12,508 bases of DNA from Magnetospirillum sp. (GTDB lineage Bacteria > Pseudomonadota > Alphaproteobacteria > Rhodospirillales > Magnetospirillaceae), in NCBI GenBank assembly GCA_020217035.1, contig JAIWOG010000286.1, positions 1 through 12,508 of the forward strand, written 5' to 3'. A program made the position numbers and the translations under genes. Under the pieces are notes generated by a model. That model saw nothing but the letters and a program-made list of their open reading frames with translations. It was not told the origin of the DNA and ran no database searches. Below are positions 6,668 through 12,508 of this stretch, one piece after another; positions within the stretch are counted from its first letter, which is position 1; each line of letters opens with the position of its first letter.

Positions 6668-9282
6668 TAGACGCCCTTATCGTTCAAGAACCGGGTATAG
6701 CCCTTGTCCTCGACGACGATGTGGCCGACCAGCCAATCCTGCAAGAAGGCCAGGAAATCGATCTGGGTGGGCTCGACGCTGTCCTTGAAGGTCTGGCGCA
6801 TCACCTGCAACTGCTCGGACAACAGCGCGTGATGGGCGCGGTGCGCTTCGGTTTCCGGATAGGCGTGGCGCAGCATCAGCGCCTCTTCCTCGCCGAAATG
6901 GTAATGGGCGTATTCGGCCATGGCGTCGAACAAGGGCACGATTTCCGGGCCGCTGATGCCGGCCTTGATGGCGTCCAGGATGGCATTGGCCTGTTCGAAC
7001 ATGCGGCGGTGCTGGGTGTCCAAACGCAGCACGTCGACGCGGTACTCCTCGCGCCAATGCAGACGGCCGCCATTGGTGCCGTGCTCGCTTTCGAAGATGG
7101 ATGTCATGCGGCGGCCCGCCGTTTCGAACAGCTTCCAGCGCACCGAGGGGATGCCGGCCAAAAGCCCGGCGGGAACCAGGAACACCTCGGTGGCGGTCAA
7201 CGCCTTCAGGCGGAACATGGACGGTGTCCAGAAGATGGACAATTCCTCGCCGAAGAAGTCGCCGAAGCGCAGCACTTCCACCTGTTGCTCGCCCAAATAG
7301 CGGCCCACTTGGCCGGTGACCACAAGGGCCACCGATTCGGGGCCGATGTCGATGGTCTCGCCCTCGGGGATACGCGACAGCGTCATCTCCTTGGCGATGC
7401 GGTTCAGCGTGCGGGTGGACACCACCTCGCCGAACAGCCAGGTGCGTTGCAGGAACTGGCGGTTCTCGAAGATGCGGGTAATCGACGCCGACAGGTCGTT
7501 GCGGCGGACGAAATCCTGGTACAGGCTGGACGGAATGCGCAGCGCCTTGACGAAGCCGATGGCGCGGTAGGTTTCGGTCACCGGGGCCTCGAACAGCGCG
7601 AACAACTCGCCGATCATGGCGCCGGCCGACAGCACCGACCGGGCGCCGCCGTCGATGTGCAGGGCCTCGATGCTGCCCGACAGCAGAAGATAGATGTTTT
7701 CGGTGGGCCGGCGTTCCTTGACCAGGATGGTGCCGGGATTGAAGGTGCTGACCGGGTTGTTCAGCAGCACCCGCAATTGGTGGTGGGCGATGTCGGGGAA
7801 ATAGGCCTGCAACAACTCGAAGGCCGAGCGCCAGATGAAGTCGTGGTTGGACGGGATCAGCACATCGACGTTGCCGAACGACGCGGTGGAACCGATGGCC
7901 TTTTGCGCCAGGGTGTGCTTGCCCGAAGTGTGGGCCAGGATCAGCCGTCCCGAGCGGTCGTCGCGGAAGTCGTAGGCGTCGCCATGGATCATGCCGCCGC
8001 CCACGTCCACCTTCTTGATGTTGGCGGGAAGCGCATAGGACGCCGCCACCGCCTGATACATGGCTTTCGAGATTCCCGGCTCCTCGGCGTCGTCGGTGAC
8101 GAAGCCACGCAGCACTTCCAGGCGGCAGATGTCGGCCCAGTGGGCATAGGACCGATAGCCGTCTTCCCAGGGTGCGCGGAACATGAACAAGGTGGTTTCC
8201 ACCGGATGGGGGGAAAACAACGGCCGCACTTCCAGGCCGTCGATCTCGTTCCATTCGCCTTCCACCAGATCGTGGCATTCGAAGTAATCGGCGAAGGCCG
8301 AAGGCTCGATGGACAGCAGGGCCGCCATCTTGCGGGCCACCGAGGCGCGGACCAGCGGCGTGGCGAAATACTTGATGCGATGGTCGGCGCGGATCAGCGT
8401 GGTCAGGCCGGAAAAGTGGTCGTCGTGGGAATGGGTATGGAAGATGCCGTCGATCTCGTTCACGCCGATGCCCAGGGCATCCAGGGTGAACAGGATGTTG
8501 GGTCCGGCGTCGATCAGGTAGACGCGGCCCTGGAACATCAGGATGGCGCCCATGCTGGGGCGGTTGATGTCCCAACCGTCGCCCTCGCCGGAATGCACCA
8601 CCGAGAAGTAATCCCGCTGCATGTTGTAGAAGCCCAGCGGATACGGGCATTCGTAGGTTTCGAACGGCGGCAGCGTCAGGTCGACGGTGACGCATTCGCC
8701 GCCGTGGCAAATCTCGAAGGTGTTCAAGCGCACCCGACGGATGGTGACGCCGTCCCTGATTTCGACCGGTTCGTTGTCGATATTCAGGGTATCAAGCAAT
8801 TCCTGGGGGTGGCGGATGCGGCCGAAGGCGAATTTCAGCTTCATCCGCATCAGGTCCTTGGCCTGCTGCGGGGTGGCGCCGGCTTCGACCAGTTCCTCTT
8901 CGTTGATCAGGCCGTAATTGCCGCGATAGATGTATTGCAGTTGGGCGCGGACCTGCTCGGCCGAACCGATCAGTAACGGCTTGGCCCCGGTGTTGCCGGG
9001 ATGGTCGGGAATGATCATGCCCTGGCGGTACAGCATCTGCAGCACCGGGAACTCGCCCAGATTGCTGAAGGTACCGTTCTGAACCATGACGTCGGACAAC
9101 AGGATGGCGTTCGGTCCGGTCTCGTAGGTGACGCCGTCGCGCTCGACCGTCGAGATCAAGCCGCGCTTCATCAGATGCTTCACCACGTCGGCTGGACAGC
9201 CGCACAAAATCCTGAGATTGGCTTTGGCGATTTCAACCCACCAGACACCGGTGGTCACCTCGGCCTTTTCAATAGAACCCAT
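6664..9282 (-). CDS. Multidomain protein: N-terminal unknown region, MBL-fold hydrolase, two cNMP-binding-like domains, C-terminal bacteriohemerythrin
   Basis: This 872-residue protein has no signal peptide or membrane helix. Residues 1-200 match no family I recognise, but include a CGCP motif (27-30). Residues 205-480 are a metallo-beta-lactamase domain with H284, H286, D288 and H289 (THSHDDHFSG), H359 (SPHPVE), D384 (HWAD) and H451 (LILAHTSG), apparently a full two-metal site. About 505-610 and 625-735 are cyclic-nucleotide-binding-like beta barrels (SGSIEALHID...GEL; TGQVGRYL...GEE). Both lack the usual P-R-x-A/S phosphate-binding signature, so nucleotide binding may be lost or altered. 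About 741-865 is bacteriohemerythrin with H758, H795, E799, H814, H818, H854 and D859, the whole di-iron ligand set. Hemerythrins bind O2 reversibly, so an O2- or redox-responsive hydrolase is a reasonable inference. The ATG has GGGGA six bases upstream, and a promoter lies at 9311-9339. The gene is monocistronic. Confidence 0.85.
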   Translation of the reverse strand: MGSIEKAEVTTGVWWVEIAKANLRILCGCPADVVKHLMKRGLISTVERDGVTYETGPNAILLSDVMVQNGTFSNLGEFPVLQMLYRQGMIIPDHPGNTGAKPLLIGSAEQVRAQLQYIYRGNYGLINEEELVEAGATPQQAKDLMRMKLKFAFGRIRHPQELLDTLNIDNEPVEIRDGVTIRRVRLNTFEICHGGECVTVDLTLPPFETYECPYPLGFYNMQRDYFSVVHSGEGDGWDINRPSMGAILMFQGRVYLIDAGPNILFTLDALGIGVNEIDGIFHTHSHDDHFSGLTTLIRADHRIKYFATPLVRASVARKMAALLSIEPSAFADYFECHDLVEGEWNEIDGLEVRPLFSPHPVETTLFMFRAPWEDGYRSYAHWADICRLEVLRGFVTDDAEEPGISKAMYQAVAASYALPANIKKVDVGGGMIHGDAYDFRDDRSGRLILAHTSGKHTLAQKAIGSTASFGNVDVLIPSNHDFIWRSAFELLQAYFPDIAHHQLRVLLNNPVSTFNPGTILVKERRPTENIYLLLSGSIEALHIDGGARSVLSAGAMIGELFALFEAPVTETYRAIGFVKALRIPSSLYQDFVRRNDLSASITRIFENRQFLQRTWLFGEVVSTRTLNRIAKEMTLSRIPEGETIDIGPESVALVVTGQVGRYLGEQQVEVLRFGDFFGEELSIFWTPSMFRLKALTATEVFLVPAGLLAGIPSVRWKLFETAGRRMTSIFESEHGTNGGRLHWREEYRVDVLRLDTQHRRMFEQANAILDAIKAGISGPEIVPLFDAMAEYAHYHFGEEEALMLRHAYPETEAHRAHHALLSEQLQVMRQTFKDSVEPTQIDFLAFLQDWLVGHIVVEDKGYTRFLNDKGVY

Positions 9283-9310
9283 TCATCGTCCCCACTCGTA
9301 CCCCAACCCT

Positions 9311-9339
9311 ATGCTAGGACGGACTGGCGCCCACTTCAA
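9311..9339 (-). promoter_or_regulatory. Predicted sigma70-type promoter for the MBL-cNMP-hemerythrin gene
   Basis: On the minus strand, TTGAAG (9334-9339; four of six) is followed by 17 bases and TAGCAT (9311-9316; four of six). The predicted start near 9304 leaves about 22 bases before ATG 9282, just enough for the GGGGA ribosome site. It sits back-to-back with the plus-strand promoter at 9396-9424. Confidence 0.45.
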
Positions 9340-9395
9340 CCCGCTGCTTGTGACGTTAAGAGTCGGAAAACCAACATGATTGTTGCAGCTTTTCC

Positions 9396-9424
9396 TTGAC
9401 CCTGCGAACGGGAATCACTATACC
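9396..9424 (+). promoter_or_regulatory. Predicted sigma70-type promoter for the 57-codon membrane ORF
   Basis: TTGACC (9396-9401; five of six) lies exactly 17 bases upstream of TATACC (9419-9424; four of six). Together with the minus-strand DUF2892 promoter, this is among the best promoter matches in the window. Initiation near 9431 would give a leader of about 33 bases to ATG 9464. A further -10-like TATACT at 9437-9442 has no acceptable -35. Confidence 0.55.
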
Positions 9425-9463
9425 ACAACCAGTCCTTATACTTTATGGTAAGTCCACACCCCC

Positions 9464-9637
9464 ATGGCTACCACCCCCGCTGACCACGTCATCCGTCTTC
9501 TGGCCCTTGGCGCCCTTTATGGGGCCGCGATCGCCATCGCCGTGGTGTTTTCCCCGGCCAACGGCTTCCTGCCGCCGGAAAAGCTGAACAACCTGATCGG
9601 CATGAACAGCCAAGCCCCGGTCAGGCTTCCCCGGTAA
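9464..9637 (+). CDS. Small single-pass membrane protein, 57 residues, hypothetical
   Basis: This short frame runs MATTPADHVIRLLALGALYG... to ...APVRLPR and is not assigned to a family. Residues about 10-29 form one hydrophobic helix (LLALGALYGAAIAIAVVF). A polar tail follows, with PPEKLNNLIG and an Arg-containing end, suggesting a single membrane anchor. Third codon positions are mostly G or C, as in neighbouring genes, and a good promoter lies just upstream, so it is probably expressed. The ribosome site is weak: GGTAAG at 9447-9452 is about 11 bases from the start. The last 17 bases overlap the convergent 3' end of glk. It could regulate or anchor something, but nothing in the sequence shows what. 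Confidence 0.55.
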   Translation: MATTPADHVIRLLALGALYGAAIAIAVVFSPANGFLPPEKLNNLIGMNSQAPVRLPR

Positions 9638-10580
9638 GCGCCGCCAAGCCGGCGAAGGCCGGCTCGGGATGGATGACCAGCCAGGTGGGAATAGCGGACA
9701 GATAACCGGCGAACCGTCCCTTGGCTTCGAAACGTCGGCGGAAGTCCGAGGCGAAAAACGCCTGGGCCATGCGCGGCAGGATGCCGCCGGCCACATAGAC
9801 ACCGCCCCGCGCCCCCAAGCTCAGCGCCAGGTTGCCCGCCACCGTGCCCAGCATGGCGAAGAACAGGGTCAACGCCTGCCGACACAGCGGGCACGACCCG
9901 TCCAAACCGTGGCTGGACACCGCCTCGGCGGTGGAATAGGACGCAGGCTGCCCCTGCACCGCCGCCACCGCTTCGTACAAGTTCAGCAAGCCCGGCCCCG
10001 ACAGCACCCGTTCGGCGGACACATGACCGAAACGGCGCCGCAGATGGGCCAGCACCTGGGCCTCGGTGTCGTCGGTGGCGGCCATCGTGACGTGCCCACC
10101 CTCGGTGGAAAGCGCGATCCAGCGTCCCAAGGAATCGGCCACCAGCCCCGACACCCCCAAACCGGTCCCCGGCCCCAGTACGGCGATGGGGGCGCCCGCC
10201 ACCGGCTCGGCGCCACCCAGTTTCATCAGATGGTTGGCCGCCAAGTGGGGCACCGACAGGGCCGTGGCGGTGAAATCGTTGACCACCTTCAACTCGGACA
10301 AGCCCAATTGCCGCTGCACATGATGGGCGGAAAAACGCCAGGATGAATTGGTCATCTCGATCATGTCGCCGGTCACCGGCGAAGCGACGGCGAAGGCGCC
10401 ACGCACCGGCCTGGCACCGCCGTTCGCTGCCAGGAACGCCTTGGCGGCATCGTCGGGACCGGCGAAGTCGGCGCATTGCATGACCATGTCGGGACCGATG
10501 GCGCCCGTTTCGTCCACCAGGGCGAAGCGGACGTTGGTGCCGCCCATGTCGGCGATCAGCGACAGCGGACGGACGGTCAT
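9621..10580 (-). CDS. glk: Glucokinase (ATP-dependent, proteobacterial Glk type)
   Basis: This 319-residue cytosolic kinase phosphorylates glucose to glucose-6-phosphate, feeding glycolysis and, through glucose-1-phosphate, glycogen synthesis. The N-terminal phosphate loop is ADMGGTNVRFAL (10-21). The catalytic N101-D102-F103 is in VVNDFTATAL, the nucleotide loop LGPGTGLGVS is at 135-144, the glucose-binding STEGGHVT at 158-165 includes E160 and H163, and the adenosine motif GGVYVAGGILPRM is near 259-271. Length is normal for the family (about 320). ATG 10580 overlaps the glgA TGA as ATGA, so glk is the second gene of a glgA-glk operon and is probably translated by reinitiation. The frame stays open further upstream inside glgA, but the family N-terminus begins here. 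The 3' end overlaps the convergent small ORF. Confidence 0.95.
   Translation of the reverse strand: MTVRPLSLIADMGGTNVRFALVDETGAIGPDMVMQCADFAGPDDAAKAFLAANGGARPVRGAFAVASPVTGDMIEMTNSSWRFSAHHVQRQLGLSELKVVNDFTATALSVPHLAANHLMKLGGAEPVAGAPIAVLGPGTGLGVSGLVADSLGRWIALSTEGGHVTMAATDDTEAQVLAHLRRRFGHVSAERVLSGPGLLNLYEAVAAVQGQPASYSTAEAVSSHGLDGSCPLCRQALTLFFAMLGTVAGNLALSLGARGGVYVAGGILPRMAQAFFASDFRRRFEAKGRFAGYLSAIPTWLVIHPEPAFAGLAALTGEA
9647..9664. repeat. Perfect hairpin-forming inverted repeat in the 3' end of glk
   Basis: AGCCGGC (9647-9653), loop GAAG, then GCCGGCT (9658-9664) gives a perfect 7-bp stem. It starts ten bases past the stop of the small membrane ORF, where a terminator would be expected, but there is no T tract. 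It lies within glk codons for FAGLA, so it may be a by-product of Ala/Gly-rich coding. A role in 3' end formation for the short transcript is possible but unproven. Confidence 0.35.
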
Positions 10581-12037
10581 GGGGTCACCATGCCGTCGTA
10601 GAGCTGCCCATAACGCACGGCCGAGCGGGACCAACTGAAATCCTGAGCCATGCCGGTGGTTTGGATGCGCTGCCATTGGTCCTTGTTGGCGAAGCTGGCG
10701 ATGGCGCGTTCGACGCACCATTGGAAGGCGCCGGCATTGGCGTGCTCGAAGACGAAACCGGTTCCGGTGCCGCTCATCAGCCCATCATAGCTGCAATCCA
10801 TCACCGTGTCGGCCAGACCGCCAGTGGCGTGGACCACCGGAACCGTGCCATAGCGCATGGCGTAGAACTGGGTCAGGCCGCAAGGTTCGAAACGCGACGG
10901 CATCAGCAGCATGTCGCCACCGCCCAACAGACGGTGGGCCAGTTCCTCGGAATAGCCGATGGTGACCGCGACGCGGCGCGGCGAGCCGTGAGCCGCCAGT
11001 TGGAAACCTTGTTCCAGGGCACGGTCACCCGCCCCCAGAACCGCCAGTTGCGCCCCCTGGCGCAGCAACGCCGGCAGGGTGGACAACACCATGTCCATGC
11101 CCTTCTGGTCGGCCAGACGGCTGATGATGACCATCAACGGCGCCTGCGAATCCGTTTCCAGACCCAAGGATTGCTGCAACGCCGCCTTGTTGGCGGCCTT
11201 GCCCGCGACGTAATCGGCGACGCCATAGGTCTTGGCCAGCAAGGAATCGTCGGACGGGTTCCACACCCGGTAATCGGCGCCGTTCAGGATGCCCGCCAGA
11301 TCGGCGGCCCGCCAGGACAGCACGCCTTCCATGCCGCAGCCGAAGGCCGACGACTGGATTTCGCGGGCATAACGCGGGCTGACGGTGGTCAGCTTGTCGG
11401 CATAGACCAGGCCGGATTTCAGGAACGACACGTCACCCCAATATTCCAATCCGTCCATGGTGAACATCGACCACGGCAGGCCCAGTCTTTCCAGGGTTTC
11501 GGCGGGGAATTGGCCCTGATAGGCGATGTTGTGGATGGTGAACACCGTCGCCGGGGGTTTTTCCACCGCCCACGCCTTCAGATAGGCGGGGGCCAGACCG
11601 GTCTGCCAGTCGTGGCAATGCAGGACTTGCGGCCGCCACTTGACCGGCGAGTCGTCGGTGCACAAACGTGCCGCCACCCACGACAGCAACCCGAAACGCA
11701 GCGGATTGTCGGCATAATCCAGCCCGTTCTCGTCCACATAGGGACCACCGACACGGTCATAAAGCGCCGGACAATCCAACAGCCACACCGGCACACCGGA
11801 ACCGGGCAGCTTGGCCGATATCAGCTTGGCCTCGCCGCCGACGCCCAGCGGGTCGCCGAAACTGGCGACCTGACGCTTGCCCTCGGCCTTGGCCAGGGCC
11901 TGCGGATAGCCCGGCAGCAGCACCCGCACCTCGTGCCCGGCTTCGATCAGCGCCGCTGGCAGCGCCCCCGCCACATCGGCCAGGCCGCCGGTTTTGACCA
12001 ACGGGAACACTTCGGACGCGGCGAACAGGATACGCAT
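10577..12037 (-). CDS. glgA: Glycogen synthase (ADP-glucose, GT5 family)
   Basis: This 486-residue cytosolic glycosyltransferase extends alpha-1,4-glucan from ADP-glucose. The start MRILFAASEVFPLVKTGGLA has the ADP-glucose-binding K-T-G-G-L (15-19). Further family blocks are LHCHDWQT (139-146), FTIHNIAYQG (166-175), ILNGADYRVWNP (250-261), ISRLADQKGMD (305-315) and the C-terminal SRFEPCGLTQFYAMRYGTVP (381-400) with catalytic Glu384. ATG 12037 has AAGGAAGG about eight bases upstream. The open frame continues to 12118 without family similarity. It is first in the glgA-glk operon and divergent from glgC, which makes its substrate, so the two arms of glycogen synthesis flank one regulatory gap. 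Length matches the usual 475-490. Confidence 0.96.
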   Translation of the reverse strand: MRILFAASEVFPLVKTGGLADVAGALPAALIEAGHEVRVLLPGYPQALAKAEGKRQVASFGDPLGVGGEAKLISAKLPGSGVPVWLLDCPALYDRVGGPYVDENGLDYADNPLRFGLLSWVAARLCTDDSPVKWRPQVLHCHDWQTGLAPAYLKAWAVEKPPATVFTIHNIAYQGQFPAETLERLGLPWSMFTMDGLEYWGDVSFLKSGLVYADKLTTVSPRYAREIQSSAFGCGMEGVLSWRAADLAGILNGADYRVWNPSDDSLLAKTYGVADYVAGKAANKAALQQSLGLETDSQAPLMVIISRLADQKGMDMVLSTLPALLRQGAQLAVLGAGDRALEQGFQLAAHGSPRRVAVTIGYSEELAHRLLGGGDMLLMPSRFEPCGLTQFYAMRYGTVPVVHATGGLADTVMDCSYDGLMSGTGTGFVFEHANAGAFQWCVERAIASFANKDQWQRIQTTGMAQDFSWSRSAVRYGQLYDGMVTP

Positions 12038-12063
12038 GGACGGGGCCTTCCTTGCTTGCTGGC

Positions 12064-12079
12064 GGCTTTGTCCAAAGCC
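12064..12079. promoter_or_regulatory. Perfect 16-bp inverted repeat upstream of glgA, operator or leader hairpin candidate
   Basis: GGCTTTG (12064-12070) and CAAAGCC (12073-12079) are exact reverse complements around TC. The element is 27-42 bases ahead of the glgA ATG in the 184-base gap shared with glgC. The short centre suits a protein-binding dyad such as a LacI- or TetR-family site. As RNA it could fold with a GUCC loop and six pairs. I found no convincing -35/-10 pair in this gap for either gene, so placement relative to a promoter is unknown. Confidence 0.4.
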
Positions 12080-12210
12080 TAACCCATGCGGGCGACGCGG
12101 GAAAGCCGCAACCGGCAAAGACCTGTCGCCGCCCCGGCGCGGTTGCCGCCGGACGCAATCTGTGGCACCGTCCGCCTGTCTTGCCTTGGGGGGGCATCAC
12201 CCATAACCCG

Positions 12211-12216
12211 GGAGGG
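12211..12216 (+). promoter_or_regulatory. Strong Shine-Dalgarno for glgC
   Basis: The sequence GGAGGGAGGAG (12211-12221) precedes the ATG at 12222. The first GGAGG gives the best spacing (six bases). The second copy is too close to the start. This purine run sets ATG 12222 as the start rather than the in-frame ATG at residue 10, which has no such site. Confidence 0.75.
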
Positions 12217-12221
12217 AGGAG

Positions 12222-12508
12222 ATGAGCGTGTCGCAGGATGGACAGCCCATGGATCTGGAAGTCAACCTTCGCCTGCGCCGCACGCTGGCGCTGGTGCTGG
12301 CCGGAGGCCGCGGCTCGCGCTTGAAGGCCCTGACCGACTGGCACGCCAAGCCCGCCGTACCGTTTGCCGGCAAGTTCCGCATCGTCGATTTCGCGCTGTC
12401 CAACTGCATCAATTCCGGCATCCGCCGCATCGGCGTGCTGACCCAGTACAAGGCGCACAGCCTGATCCAGCACATCCAGCGCGGCTGGGGCTTCCTGCGC
12501 GGCGAGTT
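12222..12508 (+). CDS. glgC: Glucose-1-phosphate adenylyltransferase (ADP-glucose pyrophosphorylase), N-terminal part, truncated by window end
   Basis: The first 95 codons are visible. The enzyme makes ADP-glucose from ATP and glucose-1-phosphate, the committed and usually allosterically controlled step of bacterial glycogen synthesis. The nucleotide-binding GGRGSRL motif (28-34, after LALVLA) is followed by [20 protein letters not shown] (43-62) and [20 protein letters not shown] (65-84), all diagnostic of GlgC. The catalytic Asp and sugar-binding regions lie beyond the window. The N-terminus carries about 19 residues before the fold, typical for alphaproteobacterial enzymes. It diverges from glgA-glk, so the pathway enzymes are split over two opposed transcripts that could share control in the 12038-12221 gap. 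Confidence 0.95.
   Translation, partial: MSVSQDGQPMDLEVNLRLRRTLALVLAGGRGSRLKALTDWHAKPAVPFAGKFRIVDFALSNCINSGIRRIGVLTQYKAHSLIQHIQRGWGFLRGE

Noticed and set aside
8415..8445. Oxygen-binding di-iron (ODP/flavodiiron) assignment for the MBL domain
   Set aside because: The motif is H-x-H-x-D-H, the zinc-hydrolase type. ODP and flavodiiron sites carry an H-x-E-x-D pattern.
6580..8976. A 798-codon open frame on the plus strand opposite the multidomain gene
   Set aside because: Same codon-bias artefact. The minus strand has recognisable MBL, cNMP-like and hemerythrin motifs, and the plus-strand product has none.
10581..10721. Longer glk start inside glgA
   Set aside because: The extension is out of keeping with glucokinase N-termini, which begin just before the ADMGGTN loop. 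ATG 10580 also forms an ATGA junction with glgA.
12163..12184. Sigma54-like TGGCAC ... TTGC upstream of glgC
   Set aside because: The gap between TGGCAC and TTGC is 12 bases, where about 5 is required for the GG/GC spacing of sigma54 promoters.
12181..12209. TTGCCT-17-TAACCC as a glgC promoter
   Set aside because: The -10 is poor and initiation would fall near 12216, inside the ribosome-binding purine run, leaving no usable leader.
1..12508. CRISPR arrays, tRNA/rRNA genes, insertion sequences, att sites or magnetosome genes
   Set aside because: No regularly spaced repeats, transposase motifs, terminal inverted repeats, tRNA-like folds or recognisable magnetosome proteins were seen on either strand.

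Overview
The window is GC-rich with strongly G/C-biased third codon positions. Its gene content (proteobacterial glucokinase, glycogen genes, a PP_4765-type flavoprotein, a bacteriohemerythrin-domain signalling protein) fits an alphaproteobacterium, most plausibly Rhodospirillales such as Magnetospirillum. That placement is inferred from protein style and gene mix, because no rRNA or other marker gene is present. Coding density is very high: no gene-free stretch reaches 300 bases, and I see no IS element, CRISPR array, tRNA or rRNA.

Layout. (1) 1-169: the last 46 codons of an HtpX-like M48 membrane protease, closed by a strong hairpin terminator that works in both directions. (2) 190-4624: a small DUF2892/YgaP-like membrane protein on the minus strand faces away from a two-gene RND efflux operon (adaptor, then inner-membrane pump) on the plus strand. 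They share a 101-base AT-rich gap with face-to-face promoters and an ATTAG-N6-CTAAT inverted repeat that looks like an operator for both. DUF2892 genes are often tied to sulfide/persulfide-responsive ArsR-type regulators, so this pump may belong to a sulfur or stress regulon. (3) 4621-9282: a UlaG-like metallo-beta-lactamase-fold hydrolase (minus), a BaiN/HI0933-type flavoprotein (plus), and an 872-residue multidomain protein (minus). (4) 9396-9637: a 57-codon single-pass membrane protein behind a good sigma70-type promoter. (5) 9621-12508: a glycogen/glucose module, with glgA and glk translationally coupled on the minus strand and glgC divergent on the plus strand, cut by the window end.

The most unusual item is the 872-residue protein at 6664-9282. 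In order it has an unrecognised N-terminal region, a metallo-beta-lactamase domain with all its metal ligands visible, two cyclic-nucleotide-binding-like domains that lack the usual phosphate-binding Arg signature, and a C-terminal bacteriohemerythrin domain with all seven iron ligands. It reads as a soluble sensor-effector that could join O2 or redox sensing by a non-heme di-iron centre to a hydrolase.

A structural oddity is that both main convergent gene pairs end on stop codons overlapping by exactly four bases (TTAG at 4621-4624, TTAA at 6664-6667). A third pair, the small ORF and glk, overlaps by 17. There is therefore no room for conventional intergenic terminators between these pairs.
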